Positions 6,711-15,005 of a DNA stretch of 19,665 bases are shown piece by piece (within the stretch, counting starts at the first letter, position 1; each line of letters starts with the position of its first letter). A model generated the notes under the pieces. The model worked only from the letters and a program-made list of their open reading frames with translations. It was not told the origin of the DNA and did not search any database. Source of the stretch: Bacillota bacterium (GTDB lineage: Bacteria; Bacillota; Clostridia; Oscillospirales; Ruminococcaceae). Location of the stretch: positions 1 to 19,665 of the forward strand of contig JAEXAZ010000188.1 in the NCBI GenBank assembly GCA_023394255.1. The letters run 5' to 3'. Position numbers and translations under genes: made by a program.

Positions 6711-7931
6711 ATGCCATATACGCTGATTGAGGGCGGCGTCTGCGCCCCGAAAGGCTTTCAGGCGGGAGCCGTACACTGCGGCATCCGCAAAAACCGCGAG
6801 AAAAAAGACCTGGCGCTGATTGTGAGCGGTACGCCCTGCACAGCGGCGGCGGTCTATACGCAGAACAAGGTGAAGGGCGCGCCGATCCTTGTCACAAAGG
6901 AGCATCTGGCCAACGGAACCGCGCGCGCAGTCCTGTGCAATTCCGGCAACGCGAATACCTGCAACGCCGACGGGGAGTTCATTGCGCACGCCATGTGCGA
7001 AAGCGCGGCGAACGCCCTGCGCATCAGCGAGGAGGATATTATCATCGCCTCCACCGGCGTGATCGGGCAGCCGCTGCCCCTCGATCCGATTACCGCCGCA
7101 ATGCCCGCGCTTGCGGCGTCGCTGAGTGCTGACGGCAGCAAAAGCGCCGCCGAGGCGATCATGACCACCGATACCAAATGCAAGCAGGTCGCGGTCAGAT
7201 TCCTGCTGGACGGAAAAGAATGCGTCATCGGCGGCATCTCCAAAGGGAGCGGCATGATCCACCCCAACATGGCGACCATGCTCTGCTTTATCACCAGCGA
7301 CGCGGCGATCTCCGCCGCGATGATTCAGAAAGCCTGCAAAGAGGTGGCCGACGAAACCTTCAATATGATTTCCGTGGACGGGGACACCTCGACCAACGAC
7401 ATGCTTTCGGTGATGGCGAACGGTCAGGCGGGAAACACGCCGATCGAAAACGAAACCGCCGATTATTATAAATTTGTCGGCGCGCTGATGACAGTCTGCC
7501 GCCAGCTTGCCAGGGAAATGGCGGCGGACGGCGAAGGCGCGACCAAGCTGCTGGAATGCTCCGTAACCGGCGCTCCCTCCAAGGAAACCGCGAAAAAGGT
7601 TGCGAAGTCGGTGATCTGCTCTAGCCTCTTCAAGGCAGCCATGTTCGGCGCCGACGCCAACTGGGGGCGGGTGCTCTGTGCGATCGGTTATACCAACGCC
7701 GAATTTGAAATCGGCCGCGTTGGCGTTTCGTTCAGCTCAAAGTCGGGCGAAATTCAGGTCTGCGAAAACGGGGCGGGGATTCCGTTCAGCGAGGAGCTTG
7801 CGAAAAAGATTCTCGGCGAATCCGAAATCCATATTGAAATCTGCATGGGGCAGGGCGGCGGGGCCGCTACGGCGTGGGGCTGTGACCTGACCTATGATTA
7901 CGTGAAGATCAACGGCGATTACCGCACCTGA
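6711..7931 (+). CDS. argJ: Bifunctional ornithine acetyltransferase / N-acetylglutamate synthase
   Basis: 406 residues, typical. ArgJ transfers the acetyl group from N-acetylornithine to glutamate, releasing ornithine and regenerating N-acetylglutamate; many members can also acetylate glutamate from acetyl-CoA. The precursor self-cleaves before a threonine to form alpha and beta chains. Here the cleavage motif is KGSGMIHPNMATML, with T189 as the new N-terminal nucleophile. The N-terminal GGVCAPKGFQAGA block and C-terminal GQGGGAATAWGCDL block are conserved in the family. The ATG at 6711 follows AGGAAGGA (6693-6700). Whether it is truly bifunctional or only the ornithine-dependent form cannot be told from sequence alone. 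Its presence explains why argA and argE are not needed. Confidence 0.97.
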   Translation: MPYTLIEGGVCAPKGFQAGAVHCGIRKNREKKDLALIVSGTPCTAAAVYTQNKVKGAPILVTKEHLANGTARAVLCNSGNANTCNADGEFIAHAMCESAANALRISEEDIIIASTGVIGQPLPLDPITAAMPALAASLSADGSKSAAEAIMTTDTKCKQVAVRFLLDGKECVIGGISKGSGMIHPNMATMLCFITSDAAISAAMIQKACKEVADETFNMISVDGDTSTNDMLSVMANGQAGNTPIENETADYYKFVGALMTVCRQLAREMAADGEGATKLLECSVTGAPSKETAKKVAKSVICSSLFKAAMFGADANWGRVLCAIGYTNAEFEIGRVGVSFSSKSGEIQVCENGAGIPFSEELAKKILGESEIHIEICMGQGGGAATAWGCDLTYDYVKINGDYRT

Positions 7932-7950
7932 CGAACGGGAGGAAGCGACG

Positions 7951-8805
7951 ATGAAGATGGTAAATTCCGATAAAGCGCAGGTACTGGCCGAGGCGCTGCC
8001 CTATCTCCAGAAATACAACCATAAGGTGGTTGTCGTCAAATACGGCGGCAATGCCATGGTGAATGAAGAGCTCAAGGAAGCGGTGATGAGCGATATCGTG
8101 CTGCTCTCCCTTGTGGGCATCCGTATCGTGCTGGTGCACGGCGGCGGCCCGGAGATTACCGAAACGCTCACGGCGCTGGGCAGGGAAAGCCGGTTTGTAA
8201 ACGGGTTACGCTATACCGACGAGGAAACCGTCCGCGTGGTGCAGATGGTGCTTGCCGGAAAGACCAATAAAGACCTTGTGGGCCTTTTGCAGAAAAATAA
8301 CGGACGCGCGCTCGGGCTTTGCGGCATTGACGGCAAGATGATACGGGTAAAAAAGGTGAACGCCGACGTGGGCTATGTGGGCGAGGTGACCGGCGTCGAC
8401 ACCAAGCTGATCGACGACGCGCTGGATATGGGTTATATCCCCGTGATCGCCACCTTGGGCTGTGATGAAAACGGTACGGTCTATAACATCAACGCGGACG
8501 CAGCCGCCGCCCGCATTGCCGCGGAGCTGCACGCCGAAAGCCTGATTCTGCTGACCGATATCCGCGGGCTGCTCACCGACAAAAACGATGAGTCGACGCT
8601 GATTTCCTCGGTGAACGCCAGCGGGGTGCCCGCGCTCATCCGGCAGGGCATCATCCAGGGCGGCATGATCCCGAAGGTGGACTGCTGCGTGGAAGCGGTG
8701 CGGCGCGGTGTCCGGCAGGCGAATATTATCGACGGGCGGGTTTTGCATTCCATCCTGATCGAGCTTTTGACCGACGAAGGGATGGGAACCATGTTCCTCG
8801 GCTGA
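7951..8805 (+). CDS. argB: Acetylglutamate kinase
   Basis: 284 residues. It phosphorylates N-acetylglutamate with ATP, the committed step in the pathway. The glycine-rich KYGGNAM (30-36) and HGGGPEI (63-69) motifs of the amino acid kinase family are intact, as is the late IIQGGMIPKV block. The extra N-terminal helix (about residues 5-23, rich in Ala/Leu) is the feature that, in hexameric members such as those of Thermotoga and Pseudomonas, is linked to feedback inhibition by arginine; E. coli ArgB lacks it. Arginine sensitivity here is therefore likely but inferred. Start fixed by GGGAGGAA seven bases upstream. Placed 19 bases after argJ. Confidence 0.97.
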   Translation: MKMVNSDKAQVLAEALPYLQKYNHKVVVVKYGGNAMVNEELKEAVMSDIVLLSLVGIRIVLVHGGGPEITETLTALGRESRFVNGLRYTDEETVRVVQMVLAGKTNKDLVGLLQKNNGRALGLCGIDGKMIRVKKVNADVGYVGEVTGVDTKLIDDALDMGYIPVIATLGCDENGTVYNINADAAAARIAAELHAESLILLTDIRGLLTDKNDESTLISSVNASGVPALIRQGIIQGGMIPKVDCCVEAVRRGVRQANIIDGRVLHSILIELLTDEGMGTMFLG

Positions 8806-8843
8806 TGCCGGGCGGGAACGATTGACAGAAAGAGGTGGATTTT

Positions 8844-10007
8844 ATGGGATGGAAAGAGCTTGACCAGACCTATCTCGCGCACGCCTACGGGCGGTTTGAC
8901 GTGGAGGCCGCCAGCGGACGGGGCGCGGTCTGTAAGGATGCGGACGGCAGGGAATATATTGATTTTACTTCCGGCATCGGCGTCAATTCGCTGGGCTGGT
9001 GCGACGGCGACTGGGCGGCGGCGGTCGGGAAGCAGGCCGCGACGCTCCAGCATATGTGCAACCTTTATTATACCGAGCCGATGGCGAAGCTGGGAAAAAC
9101 CCTCTGCGAGCGCACCGGCATGCAGAAGGTGTTTCTGTGCAATTCCGGCGCGGAGGCCAATGAGGGAATCATTAAGACCGCGCGTAAATACAGCTTTGAC
9201 CATTACGGAAAAGGCAGGCATACCATTCTCTCACTGAATAACAGCTTTCACGGGCGCACGATTACCACCCTTTCCGCGACCGGCCAGGAGGCGTTCCACC
9301 AGTATTTCGACCCGTTTACCGAGGGCTTCCGGTTCATTGACGCCAACGACCTTGACGGGCTGCAAAAAGCGGCGGACGAAACCGTCTGCGGCATCCTGAT
9401 CGAGCTGGTGCAGGGCGAAGGCGGCGTGGTGCCGCTGGAGCCGGATTTCGTGAACGGGATTGCCCGTATCTGCGCGGAAAAGGATATCCTGCTGATGGTG
9501 GATGAGGTGCAGACCGGCATGGGGCGCACCGGGAAACTGCTCTGCTGCGAGCATTACGGCGTGAAACCTGACCTGCTCAGCCTCGCGAAGGGGCTGGGCG
9601 GCGGCCTGCCGATCGGCGCCGCGCTGATGGGGGAGAAGTGTGCCGACACGCTGCGCCCCGGCGACCACGGAACTACCTTCGGCGGGAACCCGGTGGTCTG
9701 CGCCGGCGCGAATGTGGTGCTGGAAAAACTGACCGGAGAACTGCTTGACGAGGTCGCCGCCAAGGGCACCTATATCACCGGACGGCTGCTGAAAATGCCG
9801 GGGGTGAAGAGCGTCGAGGGAAAGGGCCTGATGCTTGGCATCACACTGGAGAACGGCGACAGCAAAAAGCTGGCCGCACAATGTCTGGAACACGGTCTGC
9901 TGATTCTCACCGCGAAAGCGAAACTGCGGATGCTCCCGCCGCTTACAATTTCCTATGCCGAAATTGACAGGGGACTTAAACTTTTGAATGAGGTGTTAAG
10001 CTTATGA
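8844..10007 (+). CDS. argD: Acetylornithine aminotransferase
   Basis: 387 residues, a class III PLP-dependent aminotransferase. It converts N-acetylglutamate semialdehyde to N-acetylornithine with glutamate as amino donor; some members also serve in lysine synthesis. The PLP lysine is K249 in SLAKGLGGGLPIGA. LMVDEVQTGMGRTG carries the conserved Asp and Gln, and NSGAEANEGIIKTARKY is the phosphate-binding region. The ATG at 8844 is preferred to the in-frame GTG at 8835, because AGAGGTGG (8831-8838), which would overlap that GTG, is well spaced for the ATG. The stop codon overlaps the argF start in an ATGA quartet, implying translational coupling. Confidence 0.96.
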   Translation: MGWKELDQTYLAHAYGRFDVEAASGRGAVCKDADGREYIDFTSGIGVNSLGWCDGDWAAAVGKQAATLQHMCNLYYTEPMAKLGKTLCERTGMQKVFLCNSGAEANEGIIKTARKYSFDHYGKGRHTILSLNNSFHGRTITTLSATGQEAFHQYFDPFTEGFRFIDANDLDGLQKAADETVCGILIELVQGEGGVVPLEPDFVNGIARICAEKDILLMVDEVQTGMGRTGKLLCCEHYGVKPDLLSLAKGLGGGLPIGAALMGEKCADTLRPGDHGTTFGGNPVVCAGANVVLEKLTGELLDEVAAKGTYITGRLLKMPGVKSVEGKGLMLGITLENGDSKKLAAQCLEHGLLILTAKAKLRMLPPLTISYAEIDRGLKLLNEVLSL

Positions 10008-10909
10008 ATCATCTGCTCAAACTGCTCGACCTGACAACGGAGGAAATCATCGAACTGCTCAATCTGGGCGATCAGCTCAAATACGAGCAGAAGCATGGAA
10101 TCCGCCACCATCTGCTTGAGGGCCAGACGCTCGGCATGATCTTCCAGAAGGCTTCCACCCGCACAAGGGTTTCCTTTGAGGTGGGCATGAGCCAGCTTGG
10201 CGGCGACGCGCTTTTCCTTTCCAACCGCGACCTGCAGATCGGGCGCGGGGAGCCGGTGCAGGATACCGCGCGCGTGCTTTCCCGCTATCTCGACGGCATC
10301 ATGATCCGTACCTTTGCCCAGCAGGAGGTCGACGATCTCGCAAAATACGGCTCGATCCCCATTATCAACGGCCTGACCGATTTCAGCCATCCCTGCCAGG
10401 TGCTTGCCGACCTGATGACGGTACGCGAACATAAGGGGCGTCTGGACGGCGTGAAGATGTGCTACATCGGCGACGGCAACAACATGGCGAACTCGCTGAT
10501 CGTCGGCGGCCTGAAAACCGGTATGAAGGTTTCGGTCGCGACGCCTGATGATTACCGCCCCGCCCCTGCGGTGCTGGAATTCGCCAAAGGCTACGGCAGC
10601 TTCAAGCTGACCGGTGACATCCTTGAGGCCGCCGCGGACGCGGATGTCCTGTTTACCGACGTCTGGGCTTCCATGGGCCAGGAGGACGAAGCGGAAATCC
10701 GCAGGAAAGCCTTCGCGGGCTATCAGATCAATGAAGAGCTGCTGAAAAACGCGGCGCCGGACGCAATGGTCCAGCACTGCCTGCCCGCCCACCGCGGAGA
10801 GGAAATTTCCGGGGAAACATTCGAAAAACACGCGGATGAGATCTTTGACGAGGCCGAGAACAGGCTGCACGCCCAGAAGGCCGTTATGGTGAAACTGATG
10901 AAAAAATAA
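10004..10909 (+). CDS. argF: Ornithine carbamoyltransferase
   Basis: 301 residues, typical for anabolic OTCase. It makes citrulline from ornithine and carbamoyl phosphate. The carbamoyl-phosphate site STRTR lies at 51-55, HPCQ at 129-132, the ornithine-loop SMG at 223-225 (DVWASMG) and the HCLPAHRG motif at 258-265; all are complete. The SMG loop and HCLP motif point to ornithine rather than putrescine, aspartate or acetylornithine as substrate. Last gene of the operon, overlapping argD by four bases and followed within 20 bases by a strong terminator. The carbamoyl phosphate synthase genes (carAB) are not in the window. Confidence 0.96.
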   Translation: MNHLLKLLDLTTEEIIELLNLGDQLKYEQKHGIRHHLLEGQTLGMIFQKASTRTRVSFEVGMSQLGGDALFLSNRDLQIGRGEPVQDTARVLSRYLDGIMIRTFAQQEVDDLAKYGSIPIINGLTDFSHPCQVLADLMTVREHKGRLDGVKMCYIGDGNNMANSLIVGGLKTGMKVSVATPDDYRPAPAVLEFAKGYGSFKLTGDILEAAADADVLFTDVWASMGQEDEAEIRRKAFAGYQINEELLKNAAPDAMVQHCLPAHRGEEISGETFEKHADEIFDEAENRLHAQKAVMVKLMKK

Positions 10910-10925
10910 CCTGCCGGGCGACGGC

Positions 10926-10962
10926 AAACGGGAACGCAATGAGAAGAGCGTTCCCGTTTTTT
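10926..10962 (+). terminator. Intrinsic terminator of the arginine operon
   Basis: A perfect 12-bp stem AAACGGGAACGC (10926-10937) pairs with GCGTTCCCGTTT (10948-10959) around a 10-base loop; the T-run reaches 10962. It is placed 16 bases after the argF stop and ends the operon before the next promoter. Confidence 0.95.
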
Positions 10963-10977
10963 GTTCTGTCCCGCGGA

Positions 10978-11006
10978 TTGACACTGTTCCCCTGATGGGA
11001 TAAAAT
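10978..11006 (+). promoter_or_regulatory. Strong sigma-A-type promoter for the lipoprotein gene
   Basis: A perfect TTGACA (10978-10983) is followed at 17 bases by TAAAAT (11001-11006). Transcription would begin near 11013, about 35 bases before the gene. It starts just 15 bases after the T-tract of the arg terminator. It is the only good promoter seen before ilvBN. Confidence 0.8.
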
Positions 11007-11047
11007 AGGGCTATCAGTTAAAAAAGTGACGCCGAAAGGATAACATC

Positions 11048-12088
11048 ATGAAAAGACGTTTGACAGCCCTGCTTCTGGCGGGACTGATGATTTTTATGGC
11101 AACAGCCTGCGAAAAAGGCAAGGATGCGGAGCCGTCCTCCTCCGAGGAGGTCAAGGACCCCAACTGGCCGGTTGCCGTCGGCGACGTCCGCGTAGCGGAA
11201 AAGCCGGATTCGGTCGTGTCGCTCTCGCCCGCGCTGACGGAAATCCTCTGTGAGCTTGGCGGGGAAGGGCAGTTGACAGGGGTCAGCGACTACTGCGATT
11301 ACCCCGATTCGGTTCGGGACCTCGAACAGTGCGGAACCAGCCAGCTTCCGGATCTGAAAACGATCAAAAAGCTCGCTCCGCAGGTGGTGTTTTCCTCCTC
11401 CGCTCTGTCGCAGGAGGACACGGTGAAGCTCCAGCAGATGGGCGCGGAAGTGGTGGTGCTCCCCCATGCGGGCAGCGTGGACGCGCTGGAGGAACTCTAT
11501 GTGGCGGCGGGTACGATCATCGGCGGCATGGTGGACGGCGAAGAAAACGGGGAAGAGACCTTTGCCCCGCTGCGCAGAAGGTATGACGCTCTGACTGCCG
11601 CCGCGGAGACGGTGGAGAAGAAGCTCTCCGGTATTTATCTGCGGGCGGCGCCGCTGATGATGGCGACCGGTGACACCTTTGAAGGGGAGCTGCTGGAGGA
11701 AATCGGCATTCAAAACGACGCGGCGGAGGACACCGGCTGGGAATACCCCGCGGACAAGGCAAAAGACCTCTATCCCGACATTATCTTTTATGACAAGTCG
11801 GTTGGCGAGCAGTATTTAAAGGACAATCAGGTTTATAATACCACCGACGCGGTCAAAAATGAACGCTGCTATGAGGTGGATGCCACCGCGTTCGAACGGC
11901 AAAGCGCCCGCATGTTTGACGAACTGGAAAACATGTTCCGAAAGGCCTATCCGGACGTGGAACTCGGTACAGCAGAGCCGGAATCCAGGCAGGAATCCTC
12001 TTCCGAGCGGGATGAGGACGAATCCGAACCTTCCTCTTCGGACGATGAGGGGATGCTGAGCCTTGAGGATGCCACAAAAGTAAACTGA
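11048..12088 (+). CDS. ABC transporter substrate-binding lipoprotein (cobalamin/Fe-siderophore type)
   Basis: 346 residues. Residues 1-20 form a lipoprotein signal peptide (positive KRR, hydrophobic LLLAGLMIFM, then ATAC with C21 as lipid anchor), so it should sit on the outer face of the membrane. A short Ser/Glu linker leads to a helical-backbone binding fold of the BtuF/FhuD class: VVSLSPALTEILCELG, GVSDYCDYPDSV, LAPQVVFSSS and LYPDIIFYD are typical. The ligand cannot be named; cobalamin, heme or ferric siderophore are the usual ones. Residues 306-346 form an unusual Ser/Glu/Asp-rich tail after the fold. No permease or ATPase gene is next to it, so it either works with a distant transporter or has another role. 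AAAGGA lies seven bases before the ATG. ilvB follows after 29 bases. Confidence 0.82.
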   Translation: MKRRLTALLLAGLMIFMATACEKGKDAEPSSSEEVKDPNWPVAVGDVRVAEKPDSVVSLSPALTEILCELGGEGQLTGVSDYCDYPDSVRDLEQCGTSQLPDLKTIKKLAPQVVFSSSALSQEDTVKLQQMGAEVVVLPHAGSVDALEELYVAAGTIIGGMVDGEENGEETFAPLRRRYDALTAAAETVEKKLSGIYLRAAPLMMATGDTFEGELLEEIGIQNDAAEDTGWEYPADKAKDLYPDIIFYDKSVGEQYLKDNQVYNTTDAVKNERCYEVDATAFERQSARMFDELENMFRKAYPDVELGTAEPESRQESSSERDEDESEPSSSDDEGMLSLEDATKVN

Positions 12089-12117
12089 CCGTTCATTAAC
12101 ATGGGTGAGGGAGTGGA

Positions 12118-13755
12118 ATGATGATAACAGGTGCGCAGGCAATGGTAAAATGCCTTGAAGCGGAACAGGTTCCCCTGTTGTTCGGCTATCCCGGCGCGGC
12201 AATCTGCCCGTTCTATGACAGCCTTGCGGAGTCCTCCATCCGGCATATCCTGCCCCGTAACGAACAGAACGCCGGACATGCCGCATCGGGCTACGCGCGC
12301 ATGACCGGAAAACCGGCGGTCTGCGTGGCAACCTCCGGCCCCGGCGCGACCAACCTATTCACCGCGATCGCAACCGCCTACATGGACAGTATCCCTCTGG
12401 TCGTGATTACCGGACAGGTATCGTCCGAGCTTTTGGGGCGGGACGTCTTCCAGGAGGTTGATACCACCGGCGCGGCGGAGCCGTTCACCAAATACAGCTA
12501 TCTTGTCAAGGACGCGGCGGAAATTCCCCGCGTGTTTAAGGAGGCATTTTATATTGCTTCCACCGGGCGCAAAGGCCCTGTGCTGATCGATATGCCGGTG
12601 GATGTCCAGCGGCAGCTTCTGGAATTCCGTTATCCGGAAACCGTGGACATCCGCGGCTACAAACCCCGCAGCAAGGGACACCCGATGCAGATCCGGCGGG
12701 TGGCGGAAGCAATCAGAACCGCGAAGCGTCCCCTGCTCTGTGCCGGGGGCGGCGTATTCGCGGCGGGGGCGCAGGGCGTGGTGCGCACGCTGTGTGAGCA
12801 GTGCAACCTGCCGGTTGTCACAACGATGATGGGGCTTGGTGTCCTGCCTACCGGCCATCCCCTTTCTATTGGCATGCTCGGGCAGAGCGGCAGCGAAGCG
12901 GCCAACCGCGCGGTGGAACAGAGCGATCTGCTGATTCTGATCGGCGCGCGGGCGGGCGACCGGGCGGTTGCATCCCCGCAGACGCTGGAAACGCTGACTA
13001 CGGTGGTGCACATCGATATTGACGCGGCGGAGATCGGCAAAAATCTGGGGACGACCATTCCGCTGGTGGGGGACGCGGCCCGCGTGACCGAACAGCTTGT
13101 CGAGCAGCATCCCGCCGGGGAATGGCAGAAATGGCTGGAATGGCTGAAAGCCCGCCGGGCGGAGGCCATACGGCCGGACACGCCCGCAAAGGACGGCTAT
13201 ATTGACCCGAATGCGTTTATCCGTCTGCTTTCCGAGCGGATGGAGGACGACGCAATCTACGTTTCCGATGTGGGGGAAAACCAGATCTGGTCGGCAAGGA
13301 ATGTCAGAATCCGCAGCGGGCGGTTTCTGACGACGGGCGGCATGGGCACGATGGGTTACGCGCTGCCCGCGTCCATCGGCGCGAAGCTGGCCGCGCCGGA
13401 CAGACAGGTGGTTACCGTCTGCGGGGATGGTGCGTTCCAGATGGCGATGATGGAGCTTGCCACCGCCAACCAACACCATGTGCCGGTCAAGCTGGTGGTG
13501 ATGCAGAACGGCTATCTCGGGCTGGTGCGTGAAATCCAGCAGAACCAGTACCGCGGTCGGGAGGTCGCGGTCTGCCTGGACGGCAGCCCCGACATCTGCG
13601 GCATCGCGGCGGCTTATGGCATCCCCTCCGCGCGGATTTGCTCGATGGAGGAGGCGGAGCGGGCGATTGACACCCTGCTGGACGGGGAACACTCGTTTGT
13701 GCTGGTCTGCATGGTTGACCCACGCGAAGGAACCAGACAGGAGGCGGTGGTATGA
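12118..13755 (+). CDS. ilvB: Acetolactate synthase, large (catalytic) subunit
   Basis: 545 residues, slightly short for the family. It condenses two pyruvates to acetolactate, or pyruvate with 2-oxobutyrate, in valine, leucine and isoleucine synthesis. The N-terminal ThDP domain has FGYPGAAICPFYD and the catalytic glutamate E49 in PRNEQNAGHAASGYAR. The central domain resembles the FAD-binding region, and the C-terminal domain holds the ThDP/Mg motif GDG (436-438) to N464. The next ATG (12121) is equally usable; GAGGGAG lies just upstream. It overlaps ilvN by an ATGA quartet, and this coupling with a regulatory subunit makes the biosynthetic enzyme more likely than catabolic AlsS. No separate promoter is visible in the 29 bases before it. 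ilvC, ilvD and leu genes are not in the window. Confidence 0.94.
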   Translation: MMITGAQAMVKCLEAEQVPLLFGYPGAAICPFYDSLAESSIRHILPRNEQNAGHAASGYARMTGKPAVCVATSGPGATNLFTAIATAYMDSIPLVVITGQVSSELLGRDVFQEVDTTGAAEPFTKYSYLVKDAAEIPRVFKEAFYIASTGRKGPVLIDMPVDVQRQLLEFRYPETVDIRGYKPRSKGHPMQIRRVAEAIRTAKRPLLCAGGGVFAAGAQGVVRTLCEQCNLPVVTTMMGLGVLPTGHPLSIGMLGQSGSEAANRAVEQSDLLILIGARAGDRAVASPQTLETLTTVVHIDIDAAEIGKNLGTTIPLVGDAARVTEQLVEQHPAGEWQKWLEWLKARRAEAIRPDTPAKDGYIDPNAFIRLLSERMEDDAIYVSDVGENQIWSARNVRIRSGRFLTTGGMGTMGYALPASIGAKLAAPDRQVVTVCGDGAFQMAMMELATANQHHVPVKLVVMQNGYLGLVREIQQNQYRGREVAVCLDGSPDICGIAAAYGIPSARICSMEEAERAIDTLLDGEHSFVLVCMVDPREGTRQEAVV

Positions 13756-14249
13756 GACGGATTATGTCGGTACTGGTGGAAAACAAGGCGGGTGTCCTCG
13801 CGAGGACTTCCGGCCTGTTCGCGCGCCGCGGCTTTAATATTGAAAGCCTTGCGGTGGGCGAGACGGAGGACCCCACCGTTTCCCGCATGACAATCGTGGT
13901 CAACGGGGACGAGCGGATGATCGAGCAGGTGGAAAAGCAGCTCAACAAGCAGATCGACGTCATCAAAGTGAAGACGCTGGAGATCGATACCTCGACGAGG
14001 CGGGAACTGGTGCTCATCAAAATCAACGCCGCCCAGCAGAACCGCGGGGAAATCATTGACGTCTGCCAGATCATGAAGGCGAAGATTGTGGACATGTCCC
14101 ACACCACACTGACGGTGGAACTGTGCGACCGGCCGGAACGGTGTGACCTGTTGCTGGAGATGCTTGCTTCCTACGGGGTCGCGGAGCTTGCGCGCACCGG
14201 CATGGTGGCGCTGCAAAAGGGTTCGGAAGCGATTGCGCTGAAAAAATAA
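13752..14249 (+). CDS. ilvN: Acetolactate synthase, small (regulatory) subunit
   Basis: 165 residues, the usual length for the short form (as IlvH). The N-terminal ACT domain (about 1-76) begins MRRIMSVLVENKAGVLARTS; a second C-terminal regulatory domain follows. The subunit stimulates IlvB and carries valine feedback control. Gly14 and Asn29, whose equivalents in E. coli IlvH affect valine sensitivity, are both present, which suggests a valine-sensitive enzyme (inference from known IlvH variants). Start and stop of the pair overlap by four bases, as expected for stoichiometric coupling. The gene ends just before a shared terminator hairpin facing trmB. The symbol ilvH is an equal alternative. 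Confidence 0.93.
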   Translation: MRRIMSVLVENKAGVLARTSGLFARRGFNIESLAVGETEDPTVSRMTIVVNGDERMIEQVEKQLNKQIDVIKVKTLEIDTSTRRELVLIKINAAQQNRGEIIDVCQIMKAKIVDMSHTTLTVELCDRPERCDLLLEMLASYGVAELARTGMVALQKGSEAIALKK

Positions 14250-14260
14250 AGCCAGAAATG

Positions 14261-14294
14261 AAAAACGGGCGCGGGATATTTCCCGCGTCCGTTT
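14261..14294. terminator. Bidirectional intrinsic terminator between ilvN and trmB
   Basis: A 14-bp stem (14263-14276 with 14281-14294, including one G-T pair) closes a TATT tetraloop. On the plus strand a TTTGTGT stretch follows; on the minus strand five T residues (complement of 14261-14265) overlap and extend the stem. It can serve both converging units, ilvBN and dusB-trmB. Confidence 0.88.
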
Positions 14295-14305
14295 GTGTCT
14301 GCTTC

Positions 14306-14977
14306 TTAACTTCGTTCCGCCGGTTTTTTTGCCCGGATCGCATAAATCGGCTGCCCCAGTCCGGAAAAATAGGCTTCATATTCCGTGATGATATTATCCG
14401 CGGCGTATTCGCTGTGATGGAGGTCGCGGGTGATGAAGTAGGGCGGCATCGCCGCCTCAAATTCAAACGTGGAAAAATGAAACAGGTTGTAGTTGTCGGT
14501 TTTGAACCACAGTTCGCCCCCGTCGGCCAGAAGGGTTTTATAGAGTTCCAGCCGTGCACGGTAGGTCAGGCGGCGCTTGAACTGGCGGTGCTTATGCCAG
14601 GGGTCGCAGAAGTTGATATAAATTTGCATGAGTTCGCCCTTTTCAATCAGCTGCGGCAGCAGCTCCGCGTCACAGAGCAGAAACCGCACGTTTTGCAGCC
14701 CCAGTTCCATCGCCCGTTCGGCGGCGACCACCGCGACATTTTCCTCCCGCTCAAGGGCCAGAAAATTGACGCCGGGGTTGCGGGAAGCAAGCTCGCAGAC
14801 GAACTGCCCCTTGCCGCAGCCGATTTCCAGATGAAGCGGCGCGGAGGGGGTTGGAAATGCGCCCCGGATATGGCCTTTGAGGGCGGGGATTTCTTTCGGG
14901 TCCATCGGGACGGGAAAGATCACGGAAGCGCAGCGGGACAGGCGCGGCACCAGGTTTGGTTTTTTACGTGGACGCAT
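14306..14977 (-). CDS. trmB: tRNA (guanine-N7-)-methyltransferase
   Basis: 223 residues. It methylates G46 in the variable loop of tRNA using S-adenosylmethionine. The SAM-binding motif EIGCGKGQF begins at residue 51, and the TrmB-specific motif DPWHKHRQFKRRL lies at 125-137 (commonly DPWPKKRHxKRR). The late FKTDNYNLF block, usually KTDxxxLF, is also present. The start is clear: GGGAGGT lies seven bases before the ATG. It follows dusB by 28 bases on the same strand, so the two tRNA-modifying enzymes are probably made from one transcript, ending at the shared terminator 14261-14294. Confidence 0.95.
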   Translation of the reverse strand: MRPRKKPNLVPRLSRCASVIFPVPMDPKEIPALKGHIRGAFPTPSAPLHLEIGCGKGQFVCELASRNPGVNFLALEREENVAVVAAERAMELGLQNVRFLLCDAELLPQLIEKGELMQIYINFCDPWHKHRQFKRRLTYRARLELYKTLLADGGELWFKTDNYNLFHFSTFEFEAAMPPYFITRDLHHSEYAADNIITEYEAYFSGLGQPIYAIRAKKPAERS

Positions 14978-15005
14978 GGAAAAGACCTCCCATATTCAGC
15001 GTTGA

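Noticed and set aside
12355..13692. 445-codon open frame on the minus strand opposite ilvB
   Set aside because: Same kind of shadow; ilvB has complete ThDP enzyme motifs on the plus strand.
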